Below, piece by piece: positions 31,398 to 40,100 of a DNA stretch of 64,000 nt (the stretch's first letter is position 1; each line of letters starts with the position of its first letter). Below the pieces are notes generated by a model that had not been told where the DNA came from, did not search any database, and saw only the letters and a program-made list of their open reading frames with translations. This stretch comes from Streptomyces sp. CB02058 (GTDB lineage: Bacteria > Actinomycetota > Actinomycetes > Streptomycetales > Streptomycetaceae): positions 599,621 to 663,620 of the forward strand of contig NZ_LIPG01000005.1 in assembly GCF_001905505.1 (NCBI RefSeq), read 5' to 3'. Both the position numbers and the translations under genes were made by a program.

Positions 31398-33014
31398 ATG
31401 CTTGCCACCTTCGCGGATTTCTCCGCCGTACCGGCCCATGTCTCCAACTGCGCGACGAGGTACGAGCAGTGCCGTGCCGCCTCCTCGCATCTGGTGATGG
31501 GCGCGGGCGCGTGGGTGGCCCTGGACTTCGAGGTGGACGGCGCGGAGACGATCGTCGAGGCCACGCTCAATGTGACCGCGCTGGCGTCCAAGCTGGGCCG
31601 CTCCCCCGGCCACGCGCCGGTCGATCTGGTGGTCAACGGCAAGGTGCTGGTGAGCGGCCTCACCGTGCCGGGCGGTGGAGATCTTCCCCAGGACAACGTG
31701 TTCGCCGTGCCGGGCGGGTTCCTGCTGCCGGGCACCAACACCCTGGAGATACGGATGGCGGGCGACGCGCGCAGTAATCTCTGGCTCTACCGCGTCACGC
31801 TCGACTCCGTCTACGAGCGCGGCCGTTCGGAGCGGGCGCTGGCTGCCCTTGCGGCCCGAGACACGGTCTTCGCCTACGCCACCGAGCGCCGCGCGCCCTT
31901 CACGTCGTCGTGGGAGCCGGGCCCGCGGCTGCTGTTCCACGTCGACCGGGGCGAGGAGTCGCTGCCGGCACAGCTGGGGTGGCGTGGTGCGGACGGCGCG
32001 GAGTCGGCGATCAGCTTCCAGTCGAACATGTCCGACTTCCACGGGCACCACCGTGCCGCCGACGGCTCACTCGCAGAGTTCCGCGGCAGGATCACCGGCC
32101 GCTGGGCCTTCCCCGAGGGGATCGAGGAGGCGCAGGTGTACAGGTTCCGCACGGAGGAGGGCTGGGGCGGCGGATGGCACGGCTCCGGCGAGCTGCGGCT
32201 CCTGGTGGACGACGGCTCGGGCCCCGTGGAGCGGGTGACCTGGCGAGACCAGCGGGGTAATTCCGGTGTGGCCGGGCTGCGTATCGCCCCTGGTGACGCG
32301 GAGGCCGCGCCGGACGTCACCGGGGCCGCGAGCGTGCTCGATGTGAGCGACGAGTTCAAGGCCGCGGGGGAGATCGCGGACAACCTGCTCTATGCCTCGG
32401 GGTCGAAGTGGCTCGCGGGCGTCCGCCAGGCCTGGGTGGAGTTCGGCTTCGACGCCCCCGTCGTCCTCACCTCGTACACCCTGGCCTCGGCCAACGACTT
32501 CCCGGACCGCGACCCCGAGGACTGGTTCCTCTACGGCTCCTCGGACGGCGACAGCTGGACCCAGCTCGACGCCCGGACGGGGGAGGACTTCGCGCGGCGC
32601 TTCCAGGCCAGGACGTTCCGGGTCACCGGCGACGCTGCTCCCTTCACCCGCTACCGCCTGGACATCATGGGCAACGGGGGCGCGGACGAGATACAGCTCT
32701 CCGGAGTGCGGTTCGCCGGTATCGCGCCCGCGGACTTCAGCGGCTACTACCAGCGGTACAACGAGGGCCCCATCGGCTACCGGGGAACGGCGCTGAACGC
32801 GCCGCGCATACCGGCCCCGGCGGCAGGGGGCGTCGACGAGGCCGATCGCGGGAGCGGTCTCGGGGCTGATCAGGGGACCGGGGCCGAGACCGGACTCGCG
32901 ACCGAGGCCGGACAGGCGGCCCGGCTCGCGGCCGAGCTCGACCAAGCGGCCCGCAGCCTGGCCGAGGCCGCGCGGTCGATGGACAAGATGGCCACCTGGG
33001 TCCGGGACCGCTGA
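31398..33014 (+). CDS. Hypothetical protein with discoidin (F5/8C-like) domain and C-terminal coiled coil
   Basis: A 538-residue protein without signal peptide or membrane segment. The N-terminal ~150 residues are beta-rich (VALDFEVDGAETIVEATLNV; DNVFAVPGGFLLPGTNTLEI). A middle region follows (RLLFHVDRGEESLPAQLGW; FRGRITGRWAFPEGIEEAQV). Residues ~315-445 resemble a galactose-binding-like discoidin fold (WVEFGFDAPVVLTSYTLASA; DWFLYGSSDGDSWTQLDART; YRLDIMGNGGADEIQLS). The C-terminal ~50 residues are an Ala/Leu/Arg coiled coil. ATG 31398 has AGGAG 7 nt upstream; GTG starts further up lack this. It could be a sugar-binding or assembly protein. Confidence 0.72.
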   Translation: MLATFADFSAVPAHVSNCATRYEQCRAASSHLVMGAGAWVALDFEVDGAETIVEATLNVTALASKLGRSPGHAPVDLVVNGKVLVSGLTVPGGGDLPQDNVFAVPGGFLLPGTNTLEIRMAGDARSNLWLYRVTLDSVYERGRSERALAALAARDTVFAYATERRAPFTSSWEPGPRLLFHVDRGEESLPAQLGWRGADGAESAISFQSNMSDFHGHHRAADGSLAEFRGRITGRWAFPEGIEEAQVYRFRTEEGWGGGWHGSGELRLLVDDGSGPVERVTWRDQRGNSGVAGLRIAPGDAEAAPDVTGAASVLDVSDEFKAAGEIADNLLYASGSKWLAGVRQAWVEFGFDAPVVLTSYTLASANDFPDRDPEDWFLYGSSDGDSWTQLDARTGEDFARRFQARTFRVTGDAAPFTRYRLDIMGNGGADEIQLSGVRFAGIAPADFSGYYQRYNEGPIGYRGTALNAPRIPAPAAGGVDEADRGSGLGADQGTGAETGLATEAGQAARLAAELDQAARSLAEAARSMDKMATWVRDR

Positions 33015-33030
33015 CCTGGCCGTCACGCTG

Positions 33031-33082
33031 TCGGCAGGTCGGCAGGTCGGCAGGTCGGCAGGTCGGCAGGTCGGCAGGTCGG
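33031..33082. repeat. 8-bp tandem repeat array (TCGGCAGG)6
   Basis: Six exact copies of TCGGCAGG (33031-33078) plus a partial copy, between two convergent genes. Confidence 0.92.
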
Positions 33083-33094
33083 GCCGCCAGGCCG

Positions 33095-33206
33095 CCGGCC
33101 GGTGACCGTCCCGGCCGGTGACCGTCCCGGCCGGTGACCGTCCCGGCCGGTGACCGTCCCGGCCGGTGACCGTCCCGGCCGGTGACCGTCCCGGCCGGTC
33201 ATCGTC
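33095..33206. repeat. 16-bp tandem repeat array (CCGGCCGGTGACCGTC)
   Basis: Six exact head-to-tail copies (33095-33190), one variant copy (33191-33206), then decayed CCGGTCAC motifs to ~33265. No spacers, so not a CRISPR. Each unit contains CCGGCCGG and can fold on itself; it sits between convergent stop codons. Confidence 0.92.
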
Positions 33207-33302
33207 CCGAACCGGTCACGCCCCCACCCGTCACGACCCGGACCGGTCACGCCTTCCGCCCGGTCACAGCCCGCTCGCCGCGACCGCCCCGTCCGGTGTC
33301 AC

Positions 33303-34844
33303 TCATGCCTCCGGGTAGCGGCGCGGCGTCCAGACGATCTGCCGGCCGTCACCCCTGTCCACCCAACGGGTCTGCGAGGAGCCCACGATGAGGATCGTCC
33401 GCATGTCCACCTCCATCGGGTCCAGATCGGCGAGCCGCACCGTCCGTACGCTCTCCGACGGCCCTCCGACATCACGGCCGAGCACGACGGGCGTGTCCGG
33501 CGAGCGGTGCTCCAGCAGCAGGTCGCGGGCCTTGCCGACCTGCCAGGTCCGGCTGCGGGAGCCGGGGTTGTACAGCGCCATCACCAGGTCGGCCGTGGCC
33601 GCCGCGCGCAGCCGCTCGGCGATGACCTCCCACGGCTTGAGCCGGTCGGACAGCGAGATGGTGGCGTAGTCATGGCCCAGCGGCGCACCCGCCCGGGCCG
33701 CTGCGGCGTTGGCCGCGGTCACCCCGGGCAGCACCCGGACAGGGATGTCCGTGTACGGCTCCTGCGAGGCCACTTCGAGGACGGCCGTCGCCATGGCGAA
33801 GACCCCGGGGTCGCCACCGGACACCACGGCCACGCGGTGACCGCGGCGGGCCAGGTCCAGCGCGAATTCGGCGCGTTCCGACTCGACCTTGTTGTCGGAG
33901 CCGTGGCGCTGCTGGCCCGGCCGGACCGGCACCCGGTCCAGATACGTCGTGTAGCCGACCAGATCGTCGGCGGCGGCCAGCGCCCCCCGGGTCTCGGGCG
34001 TCAGCCAGAGCGGCCCGGCCGGCCCGGTGCCGACCACGACGACCTCACCGGTCTCCTGGCCGGGCGCGGGGCGGGGCGCGTCGATCCTGCTGGGCAGGAC
34101 GGCCACCGCGAAGTACGGCACGGAGTCCGCGTCGGTGTCCGCGAGATCCCCGGTCCGCTCCCCGGCCATGGTCGCGCGCTCGACGTACCGCGCCTCGGAC
34201 AGCCGCCCGGACGCCTCGAACGCGCGGCGCACAGCGGGGAAGGTGCGGCCCAGCTTCATCACCACAGCGGAGTCCGTGGCGGCGAGACGTGCCGTCAGCT
34301 CCTCCTCCGGCAGGGTGCCGGGGAGGATCGTCAGCACCTCCTCGGCCTCGACGAGCGGGGTGCCGAGCCGGGCGGCGGCGGCGCTGACGGAGGTGACACC
34401 GGGGATGACCTCGGTGACGTAACGGTCCGCGAGGCGCTTGTGCATGTGCTGGTACGAGCCGTAGAAGAGCGGGTCGCCCTCGGCGAGCACGGCGACGGTG
34501 CGCCCGGCGTCGAGGTGGGCCGCGAGACGGGCGGCGGCCTCGGTGTAGAAGTCGTCCAACGCGCCCCGGTAGCCGCCGGGGTGGTCCGTGGTCTCCGTGG
34601 TGACCGGGTAGACCAGCGCCTCCTCGATGTGGTCGGCGCGGAGGTACTGCGCGGCGATCGAGCGGGCGATGGAGCGGCCGTGCCGGGCGGAATGGTAGGC
34701 GACGACATCGGCCTCGCCGATGATCTGCACCGCGCGCACGGTCATCAGGGCCGGGTCGCCCGGGCCGAGCCCGACCCCGTACAGCCGCCCCGCGTTCGCG
34801 GCCGGCCCGGGGTTCCCGGTGTGCTGCTGCTCGGGCACGCTCAC
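33303..34844 (-). CDS. cobIJ: CobIJ: precorrin-2 C20- and precorrin-3B C17-methyltransferase fusion
   Basis: A 513-residue fusion of two tetrapyrrole methylases. The CobI half (residues ~15-250) shows LYGVGLGPGDPALMTVRAV, VLAEGDPLFYGSYQHMH and EVIPGVTSVSAAAARLG. The CobJ half (~265-510) shows VVVVGTGPAGPLWLTPETRG, VVSGGDPGVFAMATAVLEV, RVLPGVTAANAAAARAG and DLVMALYNPGSRSRTWQVG. It makes precorrin-3A from precorrin-2, then after CobG action methylates C17 with ring contraction. GTG 34844 overlaps the cobH stop (GTGA), indicating coupling. A CobIJ fusion is usual in actinomycetes. Confidence 0.94.
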   Translation of the reverse strand: MSVPEQQHTGNPGPAANAGRLYGVGLGPGDPALMTVRAVQIIGEADVVAYHSARHGRSIARSIAAQYLRADHIEEALVYPVTTETTDHPGGYRGALDDFYTEAAARLAAHLDAGRTVAVLAEGDPLFYGSYQHMHKRLADRYVTEVIPGVTSVSAAAARLGTPLVEAEEVLTILPGTLPEEELTARLAATDSAVVMKLGRTFPAVRRAFEASGRLSEARYVERATMAGERTGDLADTDADSVPYFAVAVLPSRIDAPRPAPGQETGEVVVVGTGPAGPLWLTPETRGALAAADDLVGYTTYLDRVPVRPGQQRHGSDNKVESERAEFALDLARRGHRVAVVSGGDPGVFAMATAVLEVASQEPYTDIPVRVLPGVTAANAAAARAGAPLGHDYATISLSDRLKPWEVIAERLRAAATADLVMALYNPGSRSRTWQVGKARDLLLEHRSPDTPVVLGRDVGGPSESVRTVRLADLDPMEVDMRTILIVGSSQTRWVDRGDGRQIVWTPRRYPEA

Positions 34845-35467
34845 TCCTCCTCGCTGGCGATCGCGTTGAGGGCCGCGGCCGCGATGGCGCTGCCACCGCG
34901 CCGGCCCCGCACCACCAGGTGCTCCAGCCCCGACGGATGCGCGGCCAGCGCCTCCTTGGACTCGGCGGCGCCGATGAATCCGACGGGCACACCGATGACG
35001 GCGGCGGGGCGCGGGGCACCCTCCTCGATCATCTCCAACAGCCGGAAGAGCGCGGTGGGCGCGTTGCCGACGGCGACGACCGCACCCTCCATCCGGTCCC
35101 GCCACAGCTCCAGGGCAGCGGCGCTGCGGGTGGTGCCGAGCTTCGCCGCCAGTTCGGGCACGCCGGGGTCGGACAGGGTGCAGACCACGTCGTTGTTCGC
35201 GGGCAGGCGCTTGCGGGTGACCCCGCTGGCGACCATGGCCACGTCGCACAGGATGGGCGCACCGGACCGCAGGGCCGCGCGGGCGTCGGCCACGGCGTTC
35301 GGCGAGAAGGCGAGATCGCGTACGAGGTCGACCATGCCGCAGGCGTGGATCATGCGGACCGCGACCTGGCTCACGTCGGCGGGCAGCCCTGCCAGATCCG
35401 CCTCCGCACGGATGGTGGCGAAGGACTGGCGGTAGATCGCCGGTCCGTCCTTCTCGTACTGGTGCAC
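34841..35467 (-). CDS. cobH: Precorrin-8X methylmutase CobH
   Basis: A 208-residue enzyme moving the methyl group from C11 to C12 to give hydrogenobyrinate. Signatures: YEKDGPAIYRQSFATIRAEA, VRMIHACGMVDLVRDLAFSP (with the catalytic His), APILCDVAMVASGV, and VGNAPTALFRLLEMI with GVPVGFIGAAESK. GTG 35467 (VHQYEKDG) has GAAGG upstream; the longer open frame is spurious. It overlaps cobIJ by 4 bp and follows cobG by 76 bp on the same strand. Confidence 0.95.
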   Translation of the reverse strand: MHQYEKDGPAIYRQSFATIRAEADLAGLPADVSQVAVRMIHACGMVDLVRDLAFSPNAVADARAALRSGAPILCDVAMVASGVTRKRLPANNDVVCTLSDPGVPELAAKLGTTRSAAALELWRDRMEGAVVAVGNAPTALFRLLEMIEEGAPRPAAVIGVPVGFIGAAESKEALAAHPSGLEHLVVRGRRGGSAIAAAALNAIASEEE

Positions 35468-35543
35468 AGTGCTGTCGCCTTCTTCATCGAATGTCGGACA
35501 TGGAACGGATCGAAAAAACTGAACAGGGGGTCGATACGGGTGG

Positions 35544-36833
35544 TCAGGTGCGCGTGCCCCGGGCGGCGGCCACCGTCGCGGCGAGCGCGGCCGGGTCGTC
35601 CAGGACCGTCGTCGCCCCGGTGCTCCGATCTCCCCGTACATGGGAGATCCGGTGCCCGCCGGGAGTGGCGACCACGTCGATCCACTCCCCGTGCGGATGG
35701 CCGCACCGGCGTTCGCACCCGGACCAGTACACAGGGAGCAGTCCGACGGGGCCGACGGCGGCCCCCGCGTCGGCCCGCACGTCGGACAACGACTTCGCGC
35801 AGCCGGGCTGTCCGACGCAGGCCCCGACACCGGACCACGGGGAGCCGGGGCCGGTGATCAGGCCGGCTTCGGACAGTTCCCGCAGCAGCCCGTCCGCGCG
35901 GTGGGGCGCGATGCCGGTGACGACCGCTCCGCGCCAGGGGGTGAGCCGCAGCTCCCCGGCGCCGGACAGCAGCCGCCACTGCTCCGGGGCCGGCCGCCCC
36001 AGCGGCACACCGACCGACAGCGCGGCCTCGCCGCCGCCGTCCCGGATACGGCCGTGAGCCGGGGGCAGGGCTTCGAGGGGGCGCGGACGGACCTCCGGTA
36101 CGCAGGTGATCCCGGCCCGCGTCAGCCGGCGTACGACCTCGTCGGGCAGCGCCGCCCCGGCGTCGTCCGGCAGGTCCTTCACCCGCCAGGCGCCGGTCTC
36201 GCGCGCGGTGTCCAGGAAGGCTTCCGCGGCGAGGAGCGCCGCGCGGGGGCCGTCGGTGGCGGGGACACGGAGCACGGCGTCACCGTGCCCGACGCGCAGC
36301 AGGCCGCCGCCGTCGGGGAGGCCCAGAAGTGTGAGGTCGGCCCCGAGGGCGTCCACGTCGCCGCGGCCGTCGTCGAGGGCGAACAGAAAGCGTCCGGAGA
36401 GCGCTGTCGCGCCCTCGCTCGCGCACAGCAGGCGGTCGAGTCCGGTCAGCCAGGGTCTGACATCGGTGGCCCCGAGGCCGTCGAGCCCGGAGAGCGGGGA
36501 CGCGACCACGTTGCGCACCCGTTCATGGCGTGCGGAGGGCAGCAGTCCGGCCTCTTCCAGGGCCCCGGCCAGCTCCGCGCCGCAGTCCGGGGCGAGCCCC
36601 CGCAGCTGCACGTTCCCACGGGAGGTGAGATGCAACTCACCGTCACCGAAACGCTCGGCGGCCTGCCCGAGAACCATCGCCTGACGGGGCGTCAGAACCC
36701 CGCCGGGTATGCGTATCCGCGCCAGCGCACCGTCGTCCGCCCGGTGCAGCCGCAGTGCGCCGGGGCAGGCGTCACCGCTGCTCCGGGCGCACGCACCGCC
36801 CGGAGACCGGGACGGAAGGGGGGAGGCGGACAT
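35544..36833 (-). CDS. cobG: Precorrin-3B synthase CobG
   Basis: A ~429-residue sulfite/nitrite-reductase-like monooxygenase that uses O2 to hydroxylate precorrin-3A. The N-terminal half has ARIRIPGGVLTPRQAMVLG and ELHLTSRGNVQLRGL, typical of the ferredoxin-like domain of this superfamily. The C-terminal Fe-S/siroheme-type site is complete: C-x5-C in CVGQPGC, then C-x3-C in SGCERRCGHPHGEW. The start is uncertain: ATG 36833 (MSASPLPSR), ATG 36845 or GTG 36851. It is divergent from cobN and shares its upstream region. Its presence implies the O2-dependent route. Confidence 0.9.
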   Translation of the reverse strand: MSASPLPSRSPGGACARSSGDACPGALRLHRADDGALARIRIPGGVLTPRQAMVLGQAAERFGDGELHLTSRGNVQLRGLAPDCGAELAGALEEAGLLPSARHERVRNVVASPLSGLDGLGATDVRPWLTGLDRLLCASEGATALSGRFLFALDDGRGDVDALGADLTLLGLPDGGGLLRVGHGDAVLRVPATDGPRAALLAAEAFLDTARETGAWRVKDLPDDAGAALPDEVVRRLTRAGITCVPEVRPRPLEALPPAHGRIRDGGGEAALSVGVPLGRPAPEQWRLLSGAGELRLTPWRGAVVTGIAPHRADGLLRELSEAGLITGPGSPWSGVGACVGQPGCAKSLSDVRADAGAAVGPVGLLPVYWSGCERRCGHPHGEWIDVVATPGGHRISHVRGDRSTGATTVLDDPAALAATVAAARGTRT

Positions 36834-36953
36834 GGCGGCGAGCATACCCACCGTGACCGTGGCAGGCCCCTACGGTCACTGTGACCTACGGGACACCCGG
36901 CCCGCCTCCTGCCGGGCCGGGGGCCGTCTGGTCAGGACCCCCCACCCCCGGCC

Positions 36954-36959
36954 TACTAT
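36954..36959 (+). promoter_or_regulatory. -10 box of the cobN transcript
   Basis: TACTAT starts 180 bp upstream of cobN and just ahead of the riboswitch fold, placing the transcription start near 36966. The -35 element is weak (a TCAGGA-like hexamer at 36932). Confidence 0.45.
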
Positions 36960-36966
36960 GCCTAGC

Positions 36967-37112
36967 GGCGGTCCGTTCGGCCCGCCATCGCCAGACGGCG
37001 ACATGGGAGGAAGCCCGGTGAGATTCCGGCGCGGTCCCGCCACTGTGAGCCCGGCCCCGGCCGGGTGAGTCAGGAACTCCTGCCGTCCGACACCGCCCGG
37101 GGCGTGGACACC
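36967..37112 (+). promoter_or_regulatory. Cobalamin (B12) riboswitch
   Basis: The conserved core is present in order: GGAAGCCCGGTGAGATTCC (37009 onward), the GCGGTCCCGCCACTGTGAGC block (37031-37050), and GAGTCAGGAACTCCTGCCG (37067-37085) after a variable hairpin. It sits directly upstream of cobN, whose ribosome-binding site GAGGAAGG (37115-37122) is immediately 3' of the aptamer. It should switch off cobN when adenosylcobalamin is plentiful, probably by hiding the ribosome-binding site. Confidence 0.93.
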
Positions 37113-37133
37113 CCGAGGAAGGCCTGACGCCGC

Positions 37134-40100
37134 ATGATCCTGCTCCTGTCGACGTCCGACACCGACCTGCTCAGCGCCCGCGCCTCCCAGGGTCCGGTCA
37201 GCTACCGCTACGCCAACCCCTCCCGGCTGCCGCTCGACGACCTCCCGCAGCTGCTGGACGGCACGGACCTCGTCGTCGTACGCCTCCTCGGTGGCGTCCG
37301 CGCCTGGCAGGACGGGCTCGACCAGGTGCTGGCAACCGGCCGCCCCGTCGTCGTGCTCACCGGTGAACAGGCCCCCGACGCCCAGCTGATGGCCGCCTCC
37401 ACCGTGCCCATCGGCATCGCAGCCGAGGCGCACGCCTACCTCGCGCACGGCGGTCCGGCCAACCTGGAGCAGCTCGCCCGCTTCCTCTCCGACACCGTGC
37501 TCCTCACCGGCCACGGCTTCGAACCGCCCGCCCCGGCCCCCGCGTGGGGCCCGCTGGAGCGGACCGCCCGGGACGTCACGGGCCCGACCGTGGCCGTGCT
37601 CTACTACCGCGCCCACCACATGAGCGGGAACACCGCGTTCGTCGAGGCGCTCTGCACCGCCGTGGAGGACGCGGGCGCCCGCCCCCTCCCGCTGTACGTC
37701 GCCTCGCTCCGCACGCCCGAACCCGAGCTCATCGACGAACTCCGCGCCGCCGACGCCATCGTGACCACCGTTCTCGCGGCGGGCGGCACCAAGCCCGCCA
37801 CCGCCTCGGCCGGCGGCGACGACGAGTCCTGGGACGCGGGCGCCCTCACCGGCCTGGACGTGCCCGTCCTCCAGGCGCTCTGCCTCACCAGCCCGCGCGC
37901 CGCCTGGGAGGAGAACGACGAGGGCGTCTCCCCGCTGGACGCGGCCACGCAGATCGCCGTGCCCGAGTTCGACGGCCGGCTGATCACCGTGCCGTTCTCC
38001 TTCAAGGAGATCGACGAGGACGGCCTCCCCGCCTACGTCGCCGACCCCGAGCGCGCCGCCCGGGTCGCCGGGATCGCCGTACGGCACGCCCGGCTCCGCC
38101 ACATCCCGGCCGCCGAGAAGCGGATCGCGCTCGTCCTGTCGGCGTACCCGACCAAGCACTCCCGCATCGGCAACGCGGTCGGCCTCGACACCCCCGCGAG
38201 CGCCGTCGCCCTGCTGCGCAGGCTGCGTGCGGAGGGCTACGACTTCGGCCCGGAGGAGGAGATCCCGGGCCTGGTGTCCGGCGACGGCGACGAGCTGATC
38301 TACGCGCTCATCGAGGCGGGCGGCCACGACCAGGAGTGGCTGACCGAGGAGCAGCTGGCCCGCAACCCGGTCCGCATCCCCGCCGCCGACTACCGCCGCT
38401 GGTTCGCCACCCTGCCCGCCGAACTCCGGGCGTCCGTCGAGGAGCACTGGGGCCCGGCGCCCGGCGAGATGTTCGTCGACCGGTCCCGCAACCCGGAGGG
38501 CGACATCGTGCTCGCCGCCCTGCGGCGCGGCAATCTGCTGATCCTCATCCAGCCGCCGCGCGGCTTCGGCGAGAACCCGATCGCGATCTACCACGACCCC
38601 GATCTGCCGCCCTCGCACCACTACCTGGCCGCCTACCGCTGGATCGCCGCCTCCGCCGACGACAACGGCTTCGGCGCGGACGCGATGATCCACCTCGGCA
38701 AGCACGGCAACCTGGAGTGGCTGCCGGGCAAGAACGCCGGTCTCTCCGCCGCCTGCGGCCCCGACGCCGCGCTGGGCGATCTGCCGCTGGTCTACCCGTT
38801 CCTCGTCAACGACCCGGGTGAGGGCACCCAGGCCAAGCGCCGGGTGCACGCCACGCTCGTCGACCACCTCGTGCCGCCGATGGCGCGGGCCGACAGCTAC
38901 GGCGACATCGCCCGCCTCGAACAGCTCCTGGACGAGCACGCCCAGATCGCCGCGATGGATCCGGCCAAGCTCCCTGCCGTCCGCGCCCAGATCTGGACCC
39001 TGATCCAGGCCGCGAAGCTGGACCACGACCTGGGCCTGGAGGACCGGCCGGAGGACGAGGGCTTCGACGAGTTCATCATGCATCTCGACGGCTGGCTCTG
39101 TGAGATCAAGGACGTCCAGATCCGCGACGGCCTGCACGTCCTGGGCGGCGCCCCGGCCGGGAAGGACCGCGTCAACCTGGTCCTCGCCGTCCTGCGCGCC
39201 CGCCAGATCTGGGGCGGCACCTCCTCGCTGCCGGGCCTGCGCGAGGCGCTCGGCCTGGACGAGTCGGCGGCCACCCGCACCGCGGCCGACGAGACCGAGG
39301 AGAAGGCCCGGGCCCTGGTCCAGGCGATGGAGGACGCGGACTGGGATCCGGCGGCCGTCGCCGCTGTCGCCGAGGGACACCCGCGGGCCGTCGCCGACAT
39401 CCTCGCCTTCGCCGCCACCGAGGTCGTGCCCCGCCTCGCCGCGACGACCGACGAGCTCGCCCACACCGTCCACGCGCTGAACGGCGGCTTCGTCCCGGCG
39501 GGCCCCTCCGGTTCCCCGCTGCGCGGCCTGGTCAACGTCCTGCCGACCGGCCGCAACTTCTACTCCGTCGACCCGAAGGCCGTGCCGTCCCGTCTGGCCT
39601 GGGAGACCGGTCAGGCCCTCGCCGACTCGCTCCTGGAGCGCTACCGCGCGGACAACGGCGAGTGGCCCACCTCGGTCGGCCTCTCCCTGTGGGGCACCAG
39701 CGCCATGCGCACCGCGGGCGACGACATCGCCGAGGCGTTCGCCCTGCTCGGTGTGCGCCCCGTCTGGGACGACGCCTCGCGCCGGGTCACAGGCCTGGAA
39801 GCGATCCCGTACGAGGAGCTGGGCCGCCCCCGTATCGACGTCACGCTGCGCATCTCCGGCTTCTTCCGCGACGCGTTCCCGCACACCATCGGCCTGCTCG
39901 ACGACGCCGTACGCCTCGCCGCCTCCCTCGACGAGCCCGCCGAGCGGAACTTCGTACGCGCCCACACCCAGGCCGACCTGGCCGAACACGGCGACGAGCG
40001 GCGCGCCACGACCCGTATCTTCGGCTCCAGGCCCGGTACGTACGGCGCCGGGCTGCTCCAGCTCATCGACTCCCGCGACTGGCGTACGGACGCCGACCTC

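Noticed and set aside
33095..33206. Possible CRISPR array
   Set aside because: The 16-bp units are directly adjacent with no spacers and no cas genes are nearby; a simple tandem repeat.
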